Source: Aurantiochytrium sp. KH105
Lineage: Eukaryota; Sar; Bigyra; Thraustochytrida; Thraustochytriidae
Reading direction: 5' to 3'
Length of the DNA: 29,658 nucleotides
Assembly (NCBI GenBank): GCA_003116975.1
Contig: BGKB01000314.1
Location: 1 to 29,658, forward strand
The notes under the pieces are model-generated. The model did not search any database, had not been told where the DNA came from, and worked only from the letters and a program-made list of their open reading frames with translations. Below, piece after piece: positions 18,586-26,667 of this stretch (position 1 is the first letter of the stretch; each line of letters opens with the position of its first letter). A program made the translations under genes and the position numbers.

Positions 18586-19722
18586 ATGGGAGCGTGCGGG
18601 TCCTCGCTGAGCGCCGAGGAGCAGCAGGCCCTCGCCGCGAACCGCGCCATCGAGAAGCGGAACCGCGATGATTTCCAGGCGGAGCAAGGCAAGATCAAGC
18701 TGCTCCTGCTCGGCGCCGGTGAGTCGGGCAAGTCGACCATCTTTAAGCAAATGAAGATTCTCTACGGTACCGGCTTTGGCCACCAGACACCCGACGAGCT
18801 CTCTCGATGGGAGACCACCGTGTACAACAACATCCTGGCCAACTTCAAGGTCCTTCTCGAAAACGTCGAGGAGTTCTCGGACGAGAGCCTCGAGGGCCGC
18901 GTCGAGGAGATCAAGACCCTCTCCATTGGCTCCAGCTCTGTCATCGATGCGCCAGTCGGCGAGCTCCTCGTCGCCTTCTGGGAGGACGATGGCGTCCAGG
19001 CCGCCTGGCACCGCCGTGCTGAGTTCCAGATCCAGGACTCGCTCAAGTACTACATGGACGAGATGCCCCGCATCCAGGACAGCGACTACGTCCCCACCGA
19101 GCAGGACATTCTGCGCACGCGCGTGCGTACCTCTGGTATCGTCGAGGAGTCCTTCAAGATCGATAACGTCCTTTTTGAGTTCTTTGACGTCGGTGGCCAG
19201 CGTAACGAGCGCAAAAAGTGGATCCATGCCTTTGATAACGTCACTGCCGTCATCTTTGTCGCCGCCATCAACGAGTATGATCAGCATCTCTTTGAGGACA
19301 ACACCATGAACCGCATCGACGAGGCCGTCATTCTCTTTGACGAAATCTGCAACAGCCCCTTCTTCCGCCAGACCTCCATGATCCTCTTTCTCAACAAGGA
19401 TGATCTCTTTCGCGAAAAGCTCGCCGAGGTACCCTTCCGCGTTGATGACGGGCCCGAGCCCCGCTTTACCGACTACATGGGCCCGGAGGTCGACTTTGAC
19501 GGCCCGAGCTCCGAGATTGGTTCCCCTGCGTACGAAGAGGTCTACCGGGCCAGCAGCCGCTACCTGCTGCAGCTCTTCCTCAACCGCAACCGTGACAACA
19601 ACCGTGAGATTTACCACCACGTCACCTGCGCCACCGACACCTCCAACATTTCTGTCGTCTTTAAAGCCTCCAAGGACATCATCCTTCAGCGGAACCTCAA
19701 GGGCTCTGGCTTTGCTGTGTAA
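18586..19722 (+). CDS. Heterotrimeric G-protein alpha subunit 3
   Basis: This is a single uninterrupted exon of 378 residues. The N terminus MGACGSSLSAEEQQ is close to that of G-alpha-2 and carries Gly2 (myristoylation) and Cys4 (palmitoylation). Motifs: P-loop GAGESGKST 43-51; RVRTSGI 179-185 with Arg179 and Thr182; DVGGQ 201-205 with Gln205; NKDD 270-273; canonical TCAT 347-350. The protein ends LKGSGFAV, lacking the Cys found four residues from the end in Gi-type proteins. The start is clear because the acylation signal lies directly at the first ATG. The lack of introns, while both sisters have one, suggests intron loss here or separate gains there. It converges on the unknown gene at 20247-21068. 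Confidence 0.95.
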   Translation: MGACGSSLSAEEQQALAANRAIEKRNRDDFQAEQGKIKLLLLGAGESGKSTIFKQMKILYGTGFGHQTPDELSRWETTVYNNILANFKVLLENVEEFSDESLEGRVEEIKTLSIGSSSVIDAPVGELLVAFWEDDGVQAAWHRRAEFQIQDSLKYYMDEMPRIQDSDYVPTEQDILRTRVRTSGIVEESFKIDNVLFEFFDVGGQRNERKKWIHAFDNVTAVIFVAAINEYDQHLFEDNTMNRIDEAVILFDEICNSPFFRQTSMILFLNKDDLFREKLAEVPFRVDDGPEPRFTDYMGPEVDFDGPSSEIGSPAYEEVYRASSRYLLQLFLNRNRDNNREIYHHVTCATDTSNISVVFKASKDIILQRNLKGSGFAV

Positions 19723-20246
19723 AGACGAGCCTCCGTCTGCTTCTTTTTTTCTCCTACTTGCCAATGTGCCTGCGCTCCTACGTGCGCTCCCACATCACTT
19801 CCTTCCTTCCCCTACCAATCCCCCTTTCCGTTTTCTCGTCACTCTTTTCTCAACCCGTATACCCACCCGCTGCCCCCCGAAGATAACTGCGCGTCTAAGA
19901 ATGAGGTTTGTTTCTGTGTCTACCTACCTATCCATGATACCGTCTCTTGCCGTTCCCCGCTGCTGCAAAGCCAGTAAGCAAAACAAACTCTTCTTATCTG
20001 TTATCCTCTGCACAACATGCGTCGGACGCCGTCGTAGCGAGAGCCGTCGCGGCGTATCGCTGCTAAGCAAGACAAACTTTTGTTTACCATGCCTTCACTT
20101 TCTTCTCTTGACAGACAATCATTGAATAGAATGAGGTTGCAGATCGTTTGACCGATGTGTGAAACGACAACGCCAAAAAAAAGAAAAAGAGAAAGAGAGT
20201 AAATTGGTCATGTCGGACGATTGATCTCCTGCTGCTGATAGTATTG
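19723..20246. other. Convergent intergenic region after G-alpha-3
   Basis: This contains the 3' ends of G-alpha-3 and of the unknown minus-strand gene. It is C/T-rich on the left, with an A-rich run near 20173-20200. I see no clear AATAAA and no gene. Confidence 0.45.
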
Positions 20247-21068
20247 CTAGTTGCTCTCGCAAAGCAAGAGGGCGAAAACCTCTTGTGCGAATTCATCCTT
20301 GAATTCGTCATTTACAGGACATTCGGTGGGGTCGATCGGATCGAGGGGCAGTTTCGGGAATCTCATGTACAGATCACAGTCAGGACACGTCGCAGCAGCT
20401 GCAGCTGGATCCGTTGAGAAGCCTGCGCTTGCTCGTGCCTGTCCTTGATTTAATGCGTTCGCGGACGGTGGTGCCGTCGAGGACTTGGCGTTTGCATCGC
20501 GCCGCACGGCGGCCAATTGACCCACCATTTGTCCATAGCGTTGGCTCGTAGGCGACGCTGGCTCAGCCAAGAGGTTCTTGATCTTGTTTCGAATCGCTAC
20601 GACGCCGCGGCGCCGCTGTGGGAATTCAATGTTGAAGCGAAAGGCAATGTCTGCCCAAAAGGTGCGGTTCGCAAACGGGCCGTATGCTTTTGTCTTGTCT
20701 CCCGCTTGAAAGGCATGTTGATAGTCTTGCAGAATGCACCGCAAGAGGAAGCCTACTTCTCTTTCTTCGAATTTTTGATCGCTTGTCACGAGCTGCGTCT
20801 GAAGCCTCTTGATGATCGTGGGCCAAGACCTCGCAAGCTCGTGCGGATCAGCAAGCATGCCAAGATACTGCGTTACGGCCTGTAGTCTGCACTCTTTGAC
20901 ATGGAGAACTTGCAATGTCTCGAGAATGAGAACGACCAGCGCGAGCTCACGCGCGGAGCTCGCTCCCTGCAGAAATCGGGAAAGAATCTGAACTTCCTCG
21001 GGGTGGACGACTCGCGAATTGCAGGTTTCCAAATACATGAGCATCCACTTGAGATCAAGACTGGCCAT
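20247..21068 (-). CDS. Unknown protein with helical domain and C-terminal cysteine motif
   Basis: I do not recognise this family. The frame encodes 273 residues from an ATG in a good context (ATCATGG). Residues 1-170 look alpha-helical and soluble, including a leucine/valine-rich helix at about 41-56 and FWADIAFRFNIEFPQRRRG at 137-155. Residues 185-225 are a low-complexity Ala/Ser/Gln linker. CPDC at 228-231 followed by C250 could be part of a metal site, but the number of cysteines is small. The composition differs clearly from the repetitive shadows elsewhere in the window, which supports a real gene. An open stretch ends just upstream (21071) in another frame and could represent a missed upstream exon, so the start is less certain than the rest. 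Confidence 0.7.
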   Translation of the reverse strand: MASLDLKWMLMYLETCNSRVVHPEEVQILSRFLQGASSARELALVVLILETLQVLHVKECRLQAVTQYLGMLADPHELARSWPTIIKRLQTQLVTSDQKFEEREVGFLLRCILQDYQHAFQAGDKTKAYGPFANRTFWADIAFRFNIEFPQRRRGVVAIRNKIKNLLAEPASPTSQRYGQMVGQLAAVRRDANAKSSTAPPSANALNQGQARASAGFSTDPAAAAATCPDCDLYMRFPKLPLDPIDPTECPVNDEFKDEFAQEVFALLLCESN

Positions 21069-21582
21069 GATTATGCTTGCGCTGCAATCGTAGCAATGCT
21101 TGGGATTGCTGGTTTGATCTCAACCGAGGCTTGGGAAATCCTGGGCTCGAATTCCACATCAGACGTCAAGGCTTCGCGCCCTTGCGAGCGCGCCATCGCG
21201 TACAAGCATAGACTCACCATCTCCCTGCGATCTTTGAGGCCAAGCCTGCGCGGCCATGACGCTTGAGGGATAGCTGGGACCGGCGCCAAGTCCCCGGCAC
21301 GTGTCTCTGACTGTACAGCGCTTGTTCGCCTTCGAGTTGTAAAGAAGGCGTCAATGATTGACGCCACCTGAGGGAACGAGGGGAACTGGTTAAATGATTT
21401 TTTCCAAACGGAAACGGAGCAAACAAACGGAGCAAGCAAGCAAAGCAAGCAACTAAAGCGAGTAACCAAAGCAAGCAACAAATACAAGCAACCAGAGCAA
21501 AGCTGACGGGCAGAGCTCAAGAAAAACAAAGACAAAGAATTATCAGTTTCATAACATGAATGCAATCGACAGCGTCTTACAC
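21069..21582. other. Intergenic region upstream of the unknown gene and downstream of ABCG
   Basis: Both flanking genes are on the minus strand, so this holds the ABCG 3' end and the unknown gene's promoter. It contains an imperfect AGCAA repeat at about 21418-21505. A minus-strand open stretch covers 21071-21628 but its peptide is partly repeat-derived. Confidence 0.4.
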
Positions 21583-23562
21583 TTAGCGCTTGCCGCGGTG
21601 AAGAAAGTAGAGCGAAAGGCCGAAGCAAATTTGGAAAAAGAAACCAAAAGCCCAGACAATGGTGAGGTCATGCGCAACGTTGACATCCTCCATGTCAAAG
21701 AACTCGAGCACAGCCTCGCCCGAAGGGAACTGCGTGGAATTAAAGTGCTCAATGGGCGAGAACTCGTTGTAAAAGAAGGAACGGAGCTCGTAGGTATGGA
21801 AGCCAATGTAGTGGAGCCAAATCAAATAGTCGGGAATGTCGCTGGCGACAATGAGAAAGCCGCTGGCAAGCATCATCATGCCGTTCATGCCGGCGGCAAG
21901 CGCGATGCCAATGATGTAATGCGGCGAGATGGAGCCAACAAAGAAAACCATGGACTCGGCCGTGAGCAGGGAAACAAAGAGCGCAGCGAGAAAGGTGCCA
22001 AAACCGTTCATACCCGCGAGCGGGACGACCGAGGCTGTGGACACGAGCGAAATGAGGAAAATGCCCGGGATCATGCAAAAGTAGTGCGAGACGACGTAGG
22101 AGATCGGGGAATACATGCCGTTGGCGCGTTCACGCACAAAGGTGGCGCGCTCCTCGACGATGAACGGCAGTACAGCGACACTCATGAAAACGAGAAAGGC
22201 GGCAACGTAAAAGAGCGAAGCCGTTCGGGAGTTGATGCTGGTCGCCGTGAACTCGTCGCCGAGCCCAAGGTACATGAGACCAATCATCAGGCAAAGACCG
22301 ACGTACATGACAAAGCGCACCCAGTAGATGCCCGGGTTGCGAAGGTTGTTGAGGAGGTTGCGGCGGCTGAGAAAGAGGAAATCGGACATCATGGGGCACG
22401 ACTTTTCCACACGCGGGGCCACGGCGTGCTGAATACCCTGATCGCCAGAGGTCAGCGTAGATTCGATCTGCGTCTTGGTCTCGGCGTGCAGGGAGCTGGA
22501 CGTGTAATGGTTGGCGAGCTCGAGCGGGTCGGCACGCACGGTAAACTCCTTAAAGTCGGTGTTGACGATGGAAATGAGAAAATCAGCAGGGTTGCAGTAC
22601 GAGGGGCAGGCGTAACCGAGGGTTCCAAAGTAACCCACAGCGCCCTTGGCGGTGCCCAGATACAGGGTCTGGCCGCGGCTCATAAGCATGAACTTGTCGA
22701 ACATGGCCCAGACCTCGCTCGAGGGTTGATGGATCGTCGTGACGACAGTGTGCATGCGGCGCGTGAGTCCACGGAGGCGCTTGATGACGGCGAAAGAGGA
22801 GGCCGAATCAAGACCCGAGGTCGGCTCGTCGAGAAGAACAATGGCCGGGTGGCTCAGAAGCTCGACCGCGATCGAAAGGCGGCGCTTCTGGCCGCCCGAA
22901 AGACCCTTGCGGAAGATGTCGCCCACGAGGGTGTCCTGGACATGTGTGAGGCCCATCTCGTCCATGGCCTCGTTCACGAGAATGGCCAGCTCGGCCTTGG
23001 TCACCGAGAAGCCGTAGTGGAAGCGCGCGGCGAATTCGAGGGTCTCGCGGACGGTAAACTGGCCCATGAGCGTGTCCTCCTGTGCGACGTACGAGAGAAT
23101 GCGCTGGCGCTGGCGCTGGCTCAGCTTGCGGCCGCCGTAAAAGACTTCGCCGGAGAGCTTGGAGGACGCTGTGCGGCCGGCGAGGACGTCGAGGCAGGTG
23201 GTCTTGCCGCTGCCGCTGGGGCCCATGATGGCCAGGAGCTCACCCGGCTTGACAATGCCGCTGGCCTTGTCGACGATGACCTTGTCTTGGCGCTTCTTCT
23301 TGCCATTTTCTCGCGAGACCGCCTGCACGGTCACGGACACGTCGCGCCACACCAGACTGTGCGGCTCGCACTTGACGGTGAGGCCATCCTCGGGATCCTC
23401 GTCTCTGTTTAGGTGCAACGAGGCCTCCGAGGCGGCGTCATCGTCGTCGGCCTCGCTCGACGCCGACGAGGCCGTCGACGCGGGCCGACCTTCCTGCTGT
23501 GTCGGCGAGATGTCGCCCTCATGGACCACCTTGGACGTGTTGTCGCCGTCGGCGGTGAGCAT
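21583..23562 (-). CDS. ABCG-family half-size ABC transporter
   Basis: ABCG (White family) half-transporters dimerise to export lipids, sterols or xenobiotics. The protein has 659 residues, no intron, and the reverse domain order (ATPase first) typical of the family. Residues 1-60 are an acidic, Ser/Ala-rich leader. ATPase: Walker A GPSGSGKT 114-121, Q-loop Gln161, signature LSGGQ 221-225, Walker B IVLLDEP 241-247, H-loop His278 in TTIHQPSSE. The membrane domain has six helices at about 413-435, 449-468, 487-512, 520-543, 549-573 and 633-654, with an extracellular loop (NST, 608-610) before the last. The GFHTYELRSFFYNEF stretch before that loop is typical of ABCG. All catalytic motifs are intact. 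The substrate cannot be inferred. Confidence 0.95.
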   Translation of the reverse strand: MLTADGDNTSKVVHEGDISPTQQEGRPASTASSASSEADDDDAASEASLHLNRDEDPEDGLTVKCEPHSLVWRDVSVTVQAVSRENGKKKRQDKVIVDKASGIVKPGELLAIMGPSGSGKTTCLDVLAGRTASSKLSGEVFYGGRKLSQRQRQRILSYVAQEDTLMGQFTVRETLEFAARFHYGFSVTKAELAILVNEAMDEMGLTHVQDTLVGDIFRKGLSGGQKRRLSIAVELLSHPAIVLLDEPTSGLDSASSFAVIKRLRGLTRRMHTVVTTIHQPSSEVWAMFDKFMLMSRGQTLYLGTAKGAVGYFGTLGYACPSYCNPADFLISIVNTDFKEFTVRADPLELANHYTSSSLHAETKTQIESTLTSGDQGIQHAVAPRVEKSCPMMSDFLFLSRRNLLNNLRNPGIYWVRFVMYVGLCLMIGLMYLGLGDEFTATSINSRTASLFYVAAFLVFMSVAVLPFIVEERATFVRERANGMYSPISYVVSHYFCMIPGIFLISLVSTASVVPLAGMNGFGTFLAALFVSLLTAESMVFFVGSISPHYIIGIALAAGMNGMMMLASGFLIVASDIPDYLIWLHYIGFHTYELRSFFYNEFSPIEHFNSTQFPSGEAVLEFFDMEDVNVAHDLTIVWAFGFFFQICFGLSLYFLHRGKR

Positions 23563-23698
23563 CTTTGTTGTCTTGTCTCTTCCCTTTCTTGAGAACGATT
23601 CGATTCGGTCAGTGGTTGAGCCGTACGGCCCTTGCTCGATCCAGCTCGTTCGCTTTCGCTTTCGCTTTTGCGTTTCTTTTGGGGGTTTGGGTTTTGCT

Positions 23699-23700
<2 letters not shown>

Positions 23701-23729
<29 letters not shown>

Positions 23730-23737
23730 TGCTTGCG
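23701..23737. repeat. (GCTT)n tetranucleotide repeat upstream of ABCG
   Basis: About nine GCTT units with one break, roughly 140 bases before the ABCG start on the opposite strand. Confidence 0.85.
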
Positions 23738-24771
23738 GCTATCCAGCGAGTCGGCCAGCCAACCAGCCTGCGCTAACGTGTCTGTCCTGTTTGTCTGTTT
23801 ATTTGCCTGCTTCTTGTATGTTGCACTCGCAGTTTGTCTGTCTGTCGTTTGCAGGAGGCGTCCGCGTCGCTTCGCGTCGCGTCGCGTTCACGAGAAAGCT
23901 ACAGCTATAACTTTAGGTACGAGTGGCCGGCAGGCGCGCGTCCGTGCGCTGCGATCTCCTCGATGCGTCCAGCGCGGGGACTTGGTACTTGTCCTCACTC
24001 GATCGATCGGCCCTCCTGCCCCGCACCTCTCCTCTGCTGGCTGTCGCCTACCTTCCTCCTCCTGCCCCGCCGCCGCGCTCGCTCGCGCGCCTGTGAGAGA
24101 CGCCGCTGGTCGCCGCGCGGCGCGGCTCAGGGCTGGGCAAAGCGAGGCCGGGCGCGGGCGTGGCGAAGCGGGACGAGGCCGGGTAGGGCCGGGCGGGGCG
24201 GGGCGTTGCGCGCGGCAGACAGCTGGCGACTGCCTGGAATGCGATGGCGGCTGCAGCGGCCACGGCTGCTCTCTTCCCCGCCAGCCACAGCTCGTGGTGT
24301 GGGGGACGCAGAGGCGCGGGAAGAGGCGCGGGAGTTGCAGTGGGGACGTAGAGGGGGAGGGCGGGAGGTGCGGGGCCGCGACAAGCGGAGACGCGACGGC
24401 TTTCATTTCATTTCAACTCATTCCATTTTCAATTCAAGCCAGCGATCACTTCGCTTCGCCTTGGAGGGCGAGCGAGCGAGCGATGCATGACCACGCGAGC
24501 TTACCTTCTCCCGGAGCCAGCTGCGCAGGCTTCGCGTCGCGTTGGCCATGGCGAGGGGAGGACGCGGCCGCGCGCGAAGATCCGGATCGAGGCGGGCGCA
24601 GGAGCAGTTTGAAGTGAAGGCGCGCACTGGCCGCCAGGGAAGAAAGCCGACGCGAAGACGCGCGCCAAAGCCGCCACGATCGGCCAGTCTGCCACCATGG
24701 CCACTGCTGCCGAAATGCTGTCCTGCTCTCTCGCGCGTTGAGCCCTCGTCCGCCGCTTGCGCGCACAGTTT

Positions 24772-24797
24772 TCTTGCTTGCTTGCTTGCTTGCTTGC
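24772..24797. repeat. (TTGC)6 repeat
   Basis: A short perfect TTGC/GCTT run in non-coding DNA. Confidence 0.8.
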
Positions 24798-25509
24798 GTG
24801 CAGTGCTTGCAGTGCAGAGGCCGCCGCGCGAAAGGTTCGGGAGCTAGCAGCATCATCGGTGGGACCTGAGGGCGTCTCTTTGCTGTGTCCCGAGTCCGCG
24901 CAAGCCTGCTTCATAAATGACAGGCGCTGGGAGGTGGCGAGCGATAACGAGCACGCGGGACGCGGCCGGCTCGCGGGAGGAGGATGGAGCGAGGCAAGCG
25001 CGCCGCGCCGGACCGTCGCCTCCTCGGCGAGGCGGGCAGCGGGCAGCTGGCACTGCAGGTTGGGCCTCGGAAATCGCAATCGGCGTCGGACTTCGACACG
25101 ACGCAGACGCGACGGAGCTCGAAGCGGACAGCATGGTCCATCTCGCGCGTGACCTTGTTAGTGAAGCGTGGCACTGCTACGAAGGTTCGAGCGAGCTGCA
25201 GCAGCGATTGCACGACCCACCGAAGGAGGTGGACATGAAAATCTCGCATCAGCATCAGCCAGTCAGCTAGCCAGCCACCATAGCCAGTTAGGCAGACAGT
25301 AGCGACAGCATCTCTCGCAGTGCTGCTCAATTTTGTTCGTACGTGACCAATAAGTGGCGAAGGTCAATTCGTGGAACTTCACATAGACCGCGCGAGCCAA
25401 CGCGAGGCCAACTCGCGGGAAAGAGCGGCGGAGAAATTTAAAGGTCACCCTCGATGCGGGCTCAGGCCAGGCCAGGACGGAAACCGTCCCTCAAGAATCG
25501 ACACACGTC

Positions 25510-25530
25510 AAGCAAGCAAGCAAGCAAGCA
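25510..25530. repeat. (AAGC)5 repeat
   Basis: A short perfect AAGC run, the complement class of the GCTT repeats nearby. Confidence 0.8.
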
Positions 25531-26667
25531 GGCGAGCCAGCGAGGAGAGGAAGAGAGCGTCTCTTTTGAAGGACCGCCCGCCCCGACAATGCCGTAGTTG
25601 GCACTTCTACCAACCAGGCTCTTGCTGTGGTCCAAAGCTCCTGGCCAATGGCTCGAGCCATCCGGCCAACTCTCTGATCAACCAATCGGCGGACCAAACC
25701 GATCAACCGATGGACAGACAGGGCGATGGCACAAGCTCTGTGTCAGCACGACGAGGCAACGCCAAGCTAAGATCTGCCTCCCTTGAGAAACGTCAAAGTT
25801 TCCCACTTCCCTTGCAAGGCTCGCGCTCCGACCCCTGGTCCAGTCAGGCAGCAAAAGTTGCAGAGGTCGGAGAGGCGCCGCGCGGTTCGAAGTGATTGTC
25901 CACCAGAAGGGGGGGGGGCTGGTGACCGCGCGGACACCGCGAAGCCTCCCTCGTCCCCTCTCAAGATGCATCCGCCCACTGTTAGGCCACCTTTATAAAA
26001 TAAAATAAAAACGAGCACAGGGGCAGAGATCCGTTGATCCAAGGAGAACCCGCACTATTTCCTCTGAGCCGCTGCCGAGCCTCGACGTCCTTTTCCGTTG
26101 TGTCTTTTTCTTTTCTTTTTGGAAAGTTGAGTCGTCTTGAGCCTGGACCGCGCTCCTCCTTATGAAGCTCGCTCCAGGACTCGCGGGGGACGCCGCTCTG
26201 AGCGCAAACTGAACCTGGGCGCGAGGTCTCGAGCTGGATATCAGCACGACTTGCTCCGACGAGCACGCAAAACAAAGCCTTGCGTTCTCTCCCACTCTTT
26301 AACACTCACAGAGAGTCAATTTTGGCCTGGGAAAAAAGGGGGAATCGTGCGGCGGGCCGGACGCTTCGCGTTGATGTCGCGAAGGCGGCCTGAAGGCCGG
26401 CCCGTAACTAGCTACCAAGCAGCTTAGCTTACAACCGGATACTTTATCGCTGTCTCGCCGCTTGCACTTCGTGCTAACCGAAAAGAAAAAAAAAAAAAAG
26501 TAATAAAAAGTAATAAAAGAAAAGAAAGTAGGCCTATAGCTGCTTGCACGAAATCCCCTCTTGAGCCTGCGAAAAGATATGCCTGCTTGCACCACGAAGA
26601 GCACATCTACCAGGATCTCGGGTCGCACACAACTACTGATGCGAGGTTTTTGAAACCAATCAATCAG

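Larger units (their letters stand above)
23563..26667. other. 3.1-kb region without a recognisable gene
   Basis: This lies upstream of ABCG and downstream of the TTL gene, both on the minus strand. It holds a (GCTT)n run (23701-23737), a GGGC-rich stretch (24120-24210), a second GCTT run (24772-24797), an (AAGC)5 run (25510-25530), a G-run near 25908-25917 and an A-rich tract with two AAAGTAATAA units (26484-26526). ORFs on both strands read as Arg/Ala/Ser-rich low-complexity peptide with no family motifs. I found no ATAGCC-type 17-bp element near the ABCG start. Confidence 0.45.

Noticed and set aside
18541..19764. A 407-codon minus-strand frame opposite G-alpha-3
   Set aside because: It is an antisense shadow; its boundaries simply follow the G-alpha-3 exon.
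21556..23412. A 618-codon open frame on the plus strand opposite the ABCG gene
   Set aside because: It is the antisense shadow of a GC-rich coding exon. Its peptide is rich in His, Asp and Gly without family motifs, whereas the minus strand has every ABCG motif in order.
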